Below, piece after piece: positions 45,147 to 55,449 of a DNA stretch of 64,000 nt (position 1 is the first letter of the stretch; every line of letters begins with the position of its first letter). This DNA is from Fremontodendron californicum (taxonomy: Eukaryota > Streptophyta > Magnoliopsida > Malvales > Malvaceae). The notes beneath the pieces are model-generated. The model had not been told where the DNA came from, did not search any database, and saw only the letters and a list, made by a program, of their open reading frames with translations. The stretch lies in assembly GCA_030761205.1 (NCBI GenBank), contig JAULJL010000039.1, positions 9,946,001-10,010,000 of the forward strand. The letters run 5' to 3'. The translations under genes and the position numbers were made by a program.

Positions 45147-45842
45147 ATGCTAGAACCTGTTTATGATGATGATCTTGATGAGGATGCCGAAATAGATGTT
45201 TATCCAGTTGTGGGGGAGTCTTTGGTTGTTCATAGAGTGATGACAGCCACTGCTTCAGATGAAGGGGAGGACTGGAGGCGACGGAGCATCTTTAGGACTC
45301 GTGTTCTTTGTGAAGGCAAGGTTTGTAACTTAATTATTGATGGAGGCAGCATGAAAAATGTTATTTCTAAGGATGTAGTAGAGAAATTAAAGATGCAAAC
45401 TGAAAAACACCCCCACCCCTACAAGATCAAGTGGCTAAAAAAAGGTAATGAAGTTTCGGTTACGTCAAGGTGTCTTGTCAAGTTTGTCATGGGTCATAAC
45501 TTGGAAGATGAAACTTTTTGTGAGATTGTGCCTATGGACGTTGGCCACATTCTTTTGGGAAGACCTTGGTTATATGATAATGATGTGGAACATCGTGCCA
45601 AGCCTAATACCTATTCATTTTATAAAGGGAACAAAAAGTATACACACCACCCTCTCAAGGAAGACTGGGCCGAAGCTTCTCATTCATCTAAGAGTGGCAA
45701 AGTGAAGGGAAATTTTTCTGCTGCAAAATTTGAAGAAGATAGTAGGGAAATGGGATCATGTATACTTTGGTTAACAAGATCGTACAGGCTGATAAGGTCA
45801 AAAATTCAGATGAGCACCCCCATGAAATTCAGTAATTATTGA
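45147..45842 (+). pseudogene. Chromovirus protease region
   Basis: A 231-codon open stretch. The protease active-site motif is LIIDGGSMKNVIS (about residues 62-74, with DGG where DSG or DTG is usual), followed by ILLGRPWLYDNDVEH. Downstream the frame runs into KGNKKYTHHPLKEDWAEA before a stop. Confidence 0.8.
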
Positions 45843-45984
45843 AAGAATTTGCAGAATTGGTTGGTGATGAATTGCCACGAGGATTACCGCTAAAAAGAAG
45901 CATCCAACATGCATTGATTTAGTACCGGGAGCAAGTTTACCGAATCTGCCAGTCTATAGAATGTCGCTGGCACAGTGAAATGAG

Positions 45985-46710
45985 GTGCAAAAACAGGTGG
46001 AGGATTTGTTGAACAAAGGACTGATATGTAAAAGCAAAAGTCCATGTGCATGTCCAGCTTTGCTTGCTCTAAAGAAATACGGTACTTGGAGAATGTGTGT
46101 GGATAGTCGAGCCATCAATAAGATCACGATTAAATATCGTTTTCTTATCCCTCAATTGGAAGAAATGCTTGATCAATTGGCTGGTGCCAAAGTGTTTTCA
46201 AAGATTGATCTAAGAAGCAGCTACCACCAAATCAGATTGAGAGAGGGGGATGAGTGGAAGACTGCTTTCAAAACATCGGATGGGCTATATGAGTACTTAG
46301 TGATGCCCTTTGGCCTTTCCAATGCACCAAGCATATTCATGCGAGTTATGATTGAGGTATTGAAGCCCTTTTTAAAGTTATTTGTTGTTGTTTACTTTGA
46401 CGATATTTTGGTTTATAGTAGGACCAAATAAGAACACTTAACTCATTTGCATAAGGTGTTGGGAACACTCCAAAGTGAGAAGCTCTTTATAAACCCAAAG
46501 AAATGTTCTTTCTTGAGCTATGAAGTGGTGTTTTTGGGTTTCATTGTTTCAGCCCAAGGATTTAAACCAGATCCTGGAAAAGTGTGTGCCATTAAAGAGT
46601 GGCCAGTTCCTCAAACAATCAAAGATATTCGAAGTTTCCATGGGCTAGCTTCATTTTACAGGAGATTCATCAAGAATTTTAGTTCTATTATGAGCCCAAT
46701 TACTGAATGA
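45985..46710 (+). pseudogene. Chromovirus reverse transcriptase
   Basis: 45985-46431 encodes fingers and palm: GTWRMCVDSRAINKITIKYR, FSKIDLRSSYHQIRL, MPFGLSNAPSIFMRVM and the catalytic VYFDDILVYS. 46447-46710 encodes the thumb and connection (FLGFIVSAQGFKPDPGKV, IRSFHGLASFYRRFIKNFSS). A TAA at 46429-46431 and a TGA at 46708-46710 break the frame. Confidence 0.88.
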
Positions 46711-47838
46711 TTGAAGAATGTAGCTTTACTTGGACAAAATCTGCACAAAGAGCCTTTGAACAGAATAAAACTCTTATGATAGAAGCGCCAGTTCTTGTGC
46801 TGCCAGACTTTGAGAAGTTGTTTGTTGTAGAGTGTGATGCATCCCATTTGGGCATTGGGGTCGTTCTTAGTCAAGAAGGGAAACCGGTGGAGTTCTTTAG
46901 TGAAAAGCTGTCTGATTCTAAACGCAAGTATTCGACTTATGACTTGGAGTTTTATGCATTAGTGCGGGCCATTCAACACTGGGAGCATTATCTAGCTTAT
47001 CGGGAGTTTGTTGTTTATTCCAACCAATGTTGTCAAGGTGTGTGCCTAGGCGTGCCTACGCCTTACGCCTTAGCGCTAGATAACAAAAGCGCCCCAGACC
47101 CTTTCGAGCAAGACGCATTTGATCAGGCGTACGCCTGGTGCGCCTAGGCACGTTTTTTTATAAGGTGATAGGCATAAAAAAAGTCCGCCTGATTGAAATT
47201 CTCTTAAATTTCTTTTATTTTAACTTTTTTCATTAGATGTATCTTTACTAGTAAGAAAGAGGATAGTATCAAATTCTCTACTTCTCAATATTTGAGTATT
47301 CAACAACAGACATAGGACCATAAGAAAATATGCTGGCCAACAAATTTTTTTTCTTCATGTTTTGTAGATAAACTAGACCACTCTTTAGAGTTTATTCTCA
47401 TAATTATATATCTTAAGCTTATTTTATATATATACACACATACAAAAACACACACATACATATTGCGTCTTACTTCACTCAGGCGAGCGCTTTTTTTGTG
47501 CCTTGCGCCTGAGGCAATATAAGGGTTCTAGCACCTAGAGTTCGCCTTGCGCCCTTGACAACACTGATTCTGACCATCAAGCATTGCGCTATTTGAGTTC
47601 CAAGAAGAATCTTAGTGAGCATCATGCTAAGTGGAGTTCTTTTCTTGATGAGTTCAACTTTACGCTGAAATACAAAACTGGAGAATCTAATGTGGTGGCT
47701 GATGCATTAAGTAGGCGTTCTCTACTCTTGACTGTCATGAGCACTCAAGTTACAGGTTTTGGAGAAATGAAAAATCAGTACCAAACTGATCCTTATTTCT
47801 GTCATATAGTGGGAGAATTGCAGGGGTCAATAGGCTAA
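46707..47838 (+). pseudogene. Chromovirus RNase H, split by a MITE
   Basis: 46707-47016 encodes FVVECDASHLGIGVVLSQEG, FFSEKLSDSKRKYSTYDLEF and QHWEHYLAYREFVVYS. A 542-bp MITE follows. The domain resumes at about 47570 with DHQALRYLSSKKNLSEHHAK and ESNVVADALSRRS. The two halves rejoin exactly across the MITE's target duplication. Confidence 0.88.
47025..47566. mobile_element. hAT-type MITE (542 bp) inside chromovirus RNase H, CCTAGGCG arms
   Basis: The ends CAATGTTGTCAAGG and CCCTTGACAACACTG are inverted. Flanks ATTCCAAC (47017-47024) and ATTCTGAC (47567-47574) are an 8-bp duplication with two transitions. The subterminal regions repeat GCCTAGGCG, GCGCC and TTGCGCC. The interior is AT-rich and includes a TATATACACACATACA-type tract. 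Removing it restores the RNase H reading frame (VVYS then DHQALR). Confidence 0.88.
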
Positions 47839-47843
47839 AAAAA

Positions 47844-48944
47844 TTGCCTTTTCGGTTACATGACGGATATTTATTTAAAGGCAACAAACTATGCATTCCA
47901 GAGGGGTCTTTGCGAGAGCAGATCATCAAAGAACTCCATAGGAATGGTTTGAGAGGACATTTTGGTAGGGATAAAACCATGGGAATGGTGGCAGATCGCT
48001 ATTATTGGCCCAAGATGTTTAAGGATGTGGACATATTAGTGAAGAGGTGTTCAACTTGTCAATTTGGCAAGGGAAGCTCACAAAATACGGGATTATATAC
48101 CCCATTGCCTAAACCAGAAATGCCATGGATTCATTTGAGCATGGATTTTGTCTTGGGTTTTCCAAAGACCTCAAAGGGGCATGACTCCATTTTTGTTGTG
48201 GTAGATTGATTCTCAAAGATGGCACATTTTATACCATGTTCTAAAATTGCTGATGCTTTTCTTATTGCTGAGCTATTTTTTCGTGAAGTGGTAAGACTAC
48301 ATGGTGTTTCTACTTCTATTGTTTCTGATAGGGATGTCAAATTCATGGGACATTTCTAGAGATCATTATGGAGGAAACTTGGGACTCACTTGAAGTATTC
48401 CAGCGCTTGCCATCCCCAAACTGATGGTCAAACAGAAGCAGTAAATTGGAGTTTGGGAAATTTGTTAAGGTGTTTGGTAGGAAATCATGCAAAGTCTTGG
48501 TATTTTGTTATATCAAAGGCAGAATTTGCTTACAACAATTCTGTGAATTGGACCATAAAAAAGACTCCATTTGAAGCCGCATATGGTCTAAAGCCCCAAC
48601 ATGTGCTTCATTTAGTATCATTACCACCAGAAGCAAAGGTGAGTGATGATGGAGTGGCATTTGCTGAGCATATTCAGCAGGTTCACCAAGAGGTCAGGGA
48701 AGCTCTAAAGACCAGCAATGAGGCCTATGCAGTTGCTGCTAACCAACACCGTCTAGCTAAGGAATTTGAAGAGGGTGATATGGTGCTTGTGCATTTAAGG
48801 CGGGAACATGTTCCTAAGGGTGCTTATCACAAGCTGAAACCAAGGAAATTTGGGCCATGTAAAGTACTGAAGAAAATCAGCTCTAATGCTTACCTAGTAG
48901 AGTTACCTCTCTGGAATTACAAATCAGCCCTATTTTTAATGTAG
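47844..48944 (+). pseudogene. Chromovirus integrase
   Basis: The zinc-binding N-terminus (HRNGLRGHFGRDKTMGMVAD, then CSTCQFGKGS), the catalytic core with MDFVLGFPKT, SIVSDRDVKF and the E in HPQTDGQTEAVNWSL, then a C-terminal domain ending in FGPCKVLKKISSNAYLVELP. A TGA at 48207-48209 and a TAG near 48357 interrupt the core. Confidence 0.87.
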
Positions 48945-48949
48945 CAGAC

Positions 48950-49306
48950 TTGTACTCTTTTGAAGGCTTTGATGGGGAAGTAACTCTTGTTGCAGAACAT
49001 GTTGGTAGTTTACCGACAGTACAACAAGATGTTATTCAGGAAGTGCTTGATGTCAATGAGGTGAAGTCAAGGCGTGGACACCAGTATTGGCGATTTTTAG
49101 TTAAATGGTTGGGTAAGCCTGTCACTGAAAGTACTTGGGTGGCAGAAGATGAATTGCAGCAACTTGATCCCGAGATATATGCTGAAGTTTGTTTTCGCAT
49201 TAGACATTGGTCTCTTTCCAAGAGGGGGAGAATGATGCAGGAGCAGTTGTTACTGTTCTGTTTCTTTTGTGTTTTTATTTCATCATTCTGTTTTGTTCTT
49301 AATTAA
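48950..49306 (+). pseudogene. Chromovirus chromodomain (C-terminal)
   Basis: After integrase, IQEVLDVNEVKSRRGHQYWR and FLVKWLGKPVTESTWVAEDE form a chromodomain (aromatic cage residues Y/W and W-x-G spaced as usual). The lineage uses it to target histone-marked chromatin. The frame runs on across the polypurine tract into the 3' LTR. Confidence 0.85.
49220..49232 (+). promoter_or_regulatory. Polypurine tract of chromovirus
   Basis: AAGAGGGGGAGAA stands immediately before the LTR start TGATGCAGG at 49233. Confidence 0.85.
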
Positions 49307-49593
49307 AGTGATTTCTTTGTAATAAGTAGTCACATGACTAGCATTGTGACTTTTTAATGATGTTTAGGCTTAAGATTATTTGAACTTTGAAGATTGGGCT
49401 AGGTTTAATAATATGCTAATAACCCTAGTATAGATAACCTAGGGATTTGTATTCAGGATGATTATTCAGTCGTAATATTATATTTCAGATTTGAGAGGTT
49501 TCTAACTTCTAGAACCCCTCTTTTTATCGTTCCTCTTCAATCTCTTCTCAATTTCTGTTATTTGATTGCTGTCTGACAATTTCTACTGCATCA
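49233..49593 (+). repeat. 3' LTR of chromovirus (361 bp)
   Basis: It begins TGATGCAG right after the polypurine tract and ends CTGCATCA, giving 8-bp inverted ends, followed by the TAATT duplication. Its last ~249 bp match the 5' LTR. Confidence 0.9.
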
Positions 49594-49678
49594 TAATTGG
49601 TCACAAACTCGATGAACTCTAAAGCAAGCATGTCCCTCTTTTATGAAATACATTTTTTGTGTGGCAGGTAAGTTATAC

Positions 49679-49750
49679 CTTAACCAATATGATATCCAGC
49701 TTGTTGACATACAGCCTTTCAGCTCGAAAGGAGGCCTCGTTGCTAGACAA
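49679..49750 (-). pseudogene. XPO1: XPO1 pseudogene exon 4
   Basis: 24 codons (LSSNEASFRAERLYVNKLDI...LVK). Canonical sites. The following intron contains the chromovirus 43566-49593. Confidence 0.9.
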
Positions 49751-49881
49751 CTAGTACAGGAGAAAGCACATATAAGAATGAATACACAAAGAGCAAAAAA
49801 AAAAAAAAAAAGGATAACAGGTACAAAATTTTGAGATTCCTCAGTCTTAAAGGGGAATAAAAGCAATAAGAGCTCTTTTAC

Positions 49882-49974
49882 CTGTACAATGACTTCATAA
49901 ATGTAATTTTTCATTCCATCTCGCTGCTCAACAGGCAATGCATTCCATCTATACTTGATAACACCTTCAAGAAC
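49882..49974 (-). pseudogene. XPO1: XPO1 pseudogene exon 3
   Basis: 31 codons (VLEGVIKYRWNALPVEQRDG...EVIVQ), rest of the importin-beta N-terminal domain. Canonical sites, frame open. Confidence 0.9.
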
Positions 49975-50240
49975 CTGTAGACAAACATGAAAAAAGGTCC
50001 CTAATATCATCAGATTGAATGGATGATTTCAAATTATTCTTATGGTATTTTGCAATACTCAAGTCATTTGTTAGAAAAAGTTCTTCCCAAGTATCAATCA
50101 ACTAAGTAGCTATAAGGGCAAGACCAGATTATCAAGTACAAGCACCATATGTAACATAGGAATGTCAACTACAATTCCTTTGAGCAAGTTTGCCATACTA
50201 GTAATTATAGATTACAAAGAAAATAGTCATTTCAACTGAC

Positions 50241-50357
50241 CTGCAAGGCAAAAAACTTGGTATTTAGGCTCTTTGTCTGCTGCAGGATGTGAACAACTTG
50301 AAGCCACATATCTGGATTATTTTGCAGATCACGCAAGATCTGATCCGCATGTGCTCT
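50241..50357 (-). pseudogene. XPO1: XPO1 pseudogene exon 2
   Basis: 39 codons (RAHADQILRDLQNNPDMWLQ...FFALQ), start of the importin-beta N-terminal (Ran-binding) domain. Both splice sites canonical, frame open. Confidence 0.9.
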
Positions 50358-52175
50358 CTGTGAAATGATGTACAATTAAGGGAAAAAATGTCAAAAACAA
50401 ATAATGATAAGAACAAGCCAAAATATAATCATAGCCCAATAAGGCATGTCATATATGAAAAATACAAAGAAACTCATCAAATGCCAGAAATATAATAGTG
50501 GTAGTAACTATAAATCATTCAATTTGATCCAAAATGCAACCAAATAAAACTATAATGTTTGATCAACAAGGTCAAATCAGAACTATTACAAAAATGTAAA
50601 TGAGATGCTAGACTTAGGATTTTTTTATAGGATAGACTTAAGATTTTATTTTTTTTTTTTTGAGGTAGATAAGACTTAGGATTGTTAATTGGTAAGGGAA
50701 ACATTAAAATTTTAAAGGTCTTTTGCTCCTAAAAACTAGGGTACCAAATTAACAACTCTAATCCAAAAGTACATTTAACTACTAATCCTTCACTAGTTTA
50801 ACTTCGAAAAGGTTGTCAAATCATAGTACACTCACAACAGAAAATCACTAGATTTGACTTGCTATCTGGATTGAAAACTCCCTTGCTCAATGGCTTCCAC
50901 AGACTCCTACTAAGGGAATCCAACTCCAATCCTTATTCAACTTCAACTCAAACCGCAACGAAGGACAAAGCAAGACTCACATTCCCTTGGTTGATATCTA
51001 AGCAAGAAAAGCTTTTCAAAAGACTTGTAGAAGAAAGTTCTAAATGACCAATTGCTAGTTTCTAGAAGAACAAGTACCATCACTATAAAAATCTACAGTG
51101 TAAAAGAAATTACTTATTACTAGAACTTATTATGGTCAGCAACCAGGGGAATTAAGGTCTTACACAGCTCTTTCTACAATTCTTGAGCATGAACAACCAA
51201 ACTAGAAAATGGATTACACTATAGAGAAACCAAAGCAGAATAAAAAAAGAAAAAGAAAAGGAAAAATGCATAAACCTCGATAAACTGCTTCAGCTCATTA
51301 GATTGATAGGAGAAAAGAAAACAGAAAACAAATGATAAGAAAGAATGAAGTGAACTAAATGAAATTCAACTTTTCTCTTGTTGTTTGGGTAAGAGAACTG
51401 ATAAAATGAAATGAGTTATCAATGAATTTAAAGGGCATATTCATCAATGAATAAACAATAAAGAATGCACTATTTGGTTTCGTTCTCTACAAATCTATTT
51501 ATCAAGGCAAGAGAGATATACAGGACAGGTTTTCCTTTTCTTTTTACTTCCATCATAATTATTCTATTTGAATGGAAGAATTAAAGCCTATCAAACCAAA
51601 AGGACTAAACCCAAAATTTAAAAGGCAACCACATCCTAAACCTATAAGCTACATCAGCTAAAAAGCTTCAATCTTCCTTCATTTTCTAATAGCTGAAAAG
51701 AAGTCCTAAAATTTTCTAAAAAAAAAAAAAGATAATTCAACATTGCCCGTTATTGAAATGTCAACTTTTACCCCTGCAATCAAATAGCACTTCCCAAAAA
51801 GCAAAGGTTCGTGCACTCAAACTCAAAGCCTTACTAAGTAATTAGGCAAACCAGAAAGAAAATGAAAGTCCTAATAAAACCGCATTCAATTAAAAACTAA
51901 CTCACATTAAACCCTTAGCAATTCAAAAAAACAATTATCCCGAGGTCCCCCCACATTCCCCGAAACTTATCTCTACTTTGAAGCCATATTAAACCCTACT
52001 AACCCAAAATCCCTCAAACTCTCCCTTACTTTCTCGAAAATCAAACAGAAAATCACTTCCAACTAAAAACACTGAAACCAAAACAAAAATTTACCACTTA
52101 TCTCCTAGTCAAAGAGTCCAGCAACGGAAACAGAAAAATGTAAATAGAGGGGGAAAACAAAGAAATAATCTGAAC

Positions 52176-52274
52176 CTCTTCTTTAGATCCGGTGCCGTAA
52201 AAGGCCGCAACGGTGGCTTCAAGTACGGAGACATCAATCGGCTGACTCAAATCCCTAAGCCTCTCAGCTGCCAT
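52176..52274 (-). pseudogene. XPO1: XPO1 pseudogene exon 1
   Basis: 33 codons from ATG 52274 to GSKEE, donor GTTCAG. Intact. The next upstream in-frame context is a T- and G-rich leader (52275-52330). Confidence 0.88.
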
Positions 52275-52572
52275 ATCTAAAAAAAAACTCCCCTCTCACT
52301 CACTTCCCCCAAAATAAAATCCAGCACTATATCTCTTCTACTAGAAATGATACTGAGCAAAAGCCCTAGAAACTGTACGGACCAAACCCTAAGAGAGAAA
52401 AAGGGGAAATGACTAAAAATGAAAATAATAAGGGAGGGTTTTTGGTTGTGGGAGTAAAAATAGTTTTAGGTTCCATTTGGATGGCGATGAAAAATTAAAA
52501 ATAGATAAAATTAGTTACTGTAGCGGACTATAGCAATGAGAATAAAATTAATAGTGAAATATGTGTTTAGAT
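52275..52572 (-). promoter_or_regulatory. Presumed XPO1 5' leader/promoter region
   Basis: About 300 bp lie between the start codon of the exportin relic and a hAT-type element at 52573. CT-rich leader sequence sits next to the ATG, but no clear TATA box was recognised. Confidence 0.35.
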
Positions 52573-53243
52573 CAAGGTAGTTAGCACAGTATTGGTGGGT
52601 GTATTTTTTTTTATTTTGGTACGTACCAGTATCGATATCGATGTGTTTCGACGTATCGTTTTGGGTTTATCGATATTTTCAATTTTTTTAATATATTTAT
52701 ATATAAATAGCCTATTTTCAAGTTTCTTAATAAAATATATATTATATACACATGCAAATATACATCCATTACATGTATATATATATATATATATATATTT
52801 CTACGCAAATATAAATTTTAAAATTTTAAATATTTAATATCTAAAATTTTTAAACATAAAATAAATATTAAAAATATATAATAAACTATTATTAATTATG
52901 TTCAATAACCTAATTTAATGAACATATTTTATTTTAAAATATAATTATGAAAAAAATAAAAATGATCATGACACAAAAAATACTGAAATTGGTTTAAAAA
53001 TCAAATAAGTGAATTCTTTTTTTTTTCTTAAATCTAAAAAATTAAAATCTTGTACCAAGCGGTATGGGCTAGTACGTACCGATACTGATCGGTATTGACT
53101 GGTACAAACCGGTATAGGTCGGTACAACTGATACAGGTCAATACAAAAATCAAAACGGTACATGACTGATACCGTTTCGGTTTACCTTAAAACGGTATGT
53201 ACCGACCGGTATGGTTGGTACCGGTACGGTACCGACTACACTG
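52573..53243. mobile_element. hAT-type element (671 bp) upstream of XPO1, CGGTAC arms
   Basis: The left end CAAGGTAGTTAGCACAG pairs at about 11 of 17 positions with the complement of the right end (CAGTGTAGTCGGTACCG). Flanks GTTTAGAT (52565-52572) and GTTTGGAT (53244-53251) match at 7 of 8. The arms carry many CGGTAC/GTACCG/CCGGTA units. The centre is AT-rich and non-coding. Confidence 0.8.
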
Positions 53244-53251
53244 GTTTGGAT

Positions 53252-53767
53252 CAAAAGCAGGCGTGAGATGAATTATAGTAAGAAGGAAAATGTCCATTAA
53301 GTAAATTAGATTAAAATGTGTATATAATGAAACTTTTAAAATATTAATTATTTATAAAATTAATTAAAAATTATCAAATTGAATTTTTGTGAAATAATTA
53401 TTTTATTAATAGATAAATATAAATAATATTTTTTTTTGTAATTATTTATTTTTAATTAATTCATATTATTATTATAATATTTTTATTAATTTATTATATA
53501 ACAATAAAAGTTATTATATATATATATAAACTATTTATTGGTTTAAAGGTAAATGATCCTCCCACTCAAGGGTTTTTTTTCCACCAGAACTTGAAGTTCC
53601 GATGGAGAAAAAGGTTTTGCCAAACGATGTTAATGGCGCGATTGGGGCACTTTTGTGCCTCAATCGCGCCTCACCAAGGGTCTGTTTGAATCCAAACGGA
53701 CCCTTAGAGATTGAAAGGATCCATACAAATTTTTTGTAAATTTTGAAACTCAGTTGAGTATCACGTG
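53252..53767. other. AT-rich gap with a strong hairpin
   Basis: 53252-53530 is AT-rich with no feature. 53530-53767 is of ordinary composition and contains the hairpin listed next. No gene recognised. Confidence 0.5.
53635..53670. repeat. 16-bp stem, 4-base loop hairpin
   Basis: GGCGCGATTGGGGCAC, loop TTTT, then GTGCCTCAATCGCGCC: arms pair at 15 of 16 (the mismatch is G-T-like on one strand). It stands out as GC-rich in AT-rich surroundings. It could be the centre of a folded element or a small RNA precursor. No flanking duplication was found. Confidence 0.8.
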
Positions 53768-54046
53768 TAGACCCCTCATGGGTCGGACTAGGCAGGTTTG
53801 AACTTTTCAAATTTCTTTATTCAGGATTGTTCATCAATCCGGTTTATTGTTTAAAAAATAATTAAAAATTTTAATTTTATATTTATATTTATATATTTTT
53901 ATAATTAAATTTAAATAATTTTTTTTATTACGTGAATAATGATTCGAACCGGGTCAACCCGAATCTAAAAAAGCTCTACCCATATCTAATCTACTACGGG
54001 CCAAACCTATTGGTCAGGCGGGCTATCCAGCCCTGGAGCAGGTCTA
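53768..54046. mobile_element. hAT-type MITE (279 bp), GGGTC/GGCGGGC arms
   Basis: The ends TAGACCCCTCATGGGTCGG and the complement of TAGACCTGCTCCAGGGCTGG share TAGACC and a GC-rich arm. The flanking duplication ATCACGTG (53760-53767 and 54047-54054) is perfect. The duplicated target is itself a palindromic CACGTG site. Confidence 0.85.
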
Positions 54047-54054
54047 ATCACGTG

Positions 54055-55440
54055 GCACCATTTTTTTTTTTGCTTGTGAGTAAAATAAGAGAAAAACAAG
54101 TTCTTCCTTTCAAATTTTAGAGGTGTTTATGGTTGGGTCAGGCTGGGTCTAAGTATGGTATTAACATCATATATATTTGCTCAAGCTCGGCTCGACCTGA
54201 CCTGAAATATGAGTCTCAAATTCTGTCCAAACCCGTCCATATTTGTATATAGATAGTCAAAACCCATTTAGACCCACACATATTATTTTTTTCGAAAAAA
54301 ATTTAAATAAAGATATTCTTTTTATTTAATTTTTTGTAATTTTATCTTTTTTTTATTAAGTTTTAAAACATGGATAACTTAATATACTTTTAAATGTTTA
54401 CACTATAATATTATACTAGAATTCTTCCCCGCTTAGCTAGGAATTTTTTTTAATATTTATAATTTTTTAATTAAATTAACAATCATAAATAAATTTAAGT
54501 TTAGTCATATTAAATAATTATCATTTATTTAAATTTTTTTATGTTTTAATATCTTAAGTAAATGAATTTAGAGTTTAAATCGAATCATTATGACAAATTA
54601 ATATGTGATTTTTGAGGATAAATTATTCAGATATGTTAAACCTCTTTGCCTTTTATTTTATATTTTTTTTGAAAATTTATTTATTTAAAACTTATGCTTT
54701 GAGTTTTATCGTTTTAATGATAACATATTTTAATTCATTATTGGATTGTTAAGTGTTAATTATTCTGGAACTTATATGATACTGAATACTATGCCTTTTC
54801 ATTTTGGAATGAATATAGTTTTTTTTTCTTTGTTTGTTTGGTTAAGCTGGTGTGATCAAATTAACAGTGGCAAAGCTGATTGGAGTTACATTAGGTGTAA
54901 ATGGAGAAATGTGGTACTTTAAAACAAGTGTGGACACCTAATGATGGAGAAATTATTCTCAAGTAGGTGTTTTATTTCTACTTGGACCCCATTACTCGAC
55001 CATTTCTTTACCCTTAGTTTTTTGCCTTTTTTATGTAGCAATTGAAACTTTCATTGATACCTAAAAAAATGTTCGTTAATAAGGTTAAATATTTAAAGTT
55101 ATTCATGATAAACAACATAAATTGCTTAATAATAATGGGCTGTCAAAATTGATATTCAGCGCTATTTTTATGGAGTATTCATATGGTATTCAATGTTTGT
55201 TGCACATTATTAGATATGGTTTGTTTAGTGCTAAAAGAATTTCAAAGATTTTTTTTTTTTGGATAGTTAATTTCAAAGAATTTCATAAGAACTTTAACGT
55301 TTACATTTTTTCATGTTGGTATATTGTTAATGATAAAATATCTTTGTTATTTAGTACCTAAAGATCTTGCCAAGTCTATTCCACATAAATTTAGTAATTT
55401 TTAAAAAAGCATTAGTACAATTGCATAAGCTATAATCAGG
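54055..55440. other. AT-rich DNA; one possible hAT terminus
   Basis: At about 54119, TAGAGGTGTTTATGGTTGGG followed by GGTCAGGCTGGGTC looks like another left hAT-type end, with CGACCTGACCTGA echoes to 54250, but no right partner was found. The rest holds no recognised gene. Confidence 0.4.
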
Positions 55441-55449
55441 AAGAAAATG

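Larger units (their letters stand above)
43566..49593 (+). mobile_element. Ty3/gypsy chromovirus in XPO1 intron 4
   Basis: A full-length but dead element with LTRs at 43566-43975 and 49233-49593, a tRNA-Met-type primer site, gag with zinc knuckle, protease, RT, RNase H, integrase and a C-terminal chromodomain. The flanking 5-bp duplication TAATT (43561-43565 and 49594-49598) is perfect. LTR ends are TGATGCA...TGCATCA. It sits opposite to the direction of the exportin gene. Over the shared ~249 bp the two LTRs differ at about nine positions by hand count. The 5' LTR is rearranged (see its entry), and a hAT-type MITE interrupts RNase H. Confidence 0.9.
33292..52274 (-). pseudogene. XPO1: Exportin-1 (XPO1/CRM1) unprocessed pseudogene, 32 exons
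   Basis: Reading leftward from ATG at 52274 (MAAERLRDLSQPIDVSVLEA) to TAG at 33294-33292 (NEIQDEMLDS), I could place 32 exons covering the whole of plant exportin-1, about 1,075 codons. In a live gene this is the HEAT-repeat nuclear export receptor that binds RanGTP and leucine-rich export signals. Introns and most GT-AG sites are kept, so it is not a retro-copy. Lesions: TAG and a 2-base deletion in exon 5; a 17-base deletion in exon 9; TAG in exon 10; lost acceptor and a 1-base insertion in exon 18; TAA in exon 22; a 4-base deletion and damaged donor in exon 31. Intron 4 is swollen by a 6-kb chromovirus and intron 6 by a MITE. Elsewhere the protein is well conserved, so inactivation looks fairly recent. 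A transcribed but non-coding state is possible. Confidence 0.9.

Noticed and set aside
33292..52274. Functional exportin-1 gene
   Set aside because: Nine separate disabling changes in exons and splice sites cannot be joined into one open frame by choosing other canonical sites.
33292..52274. Processed (retro) pseudogene of exportin-1
   Set aside because: All introns are present and no poly(A) tail or flanking duplication around a cDNA copy is seen.
54119..54250. Complete hAT-type element starting at TAGAGGTGTTTATGG
   Set aside because: No complementary right end or duplicated flank was found downstream.
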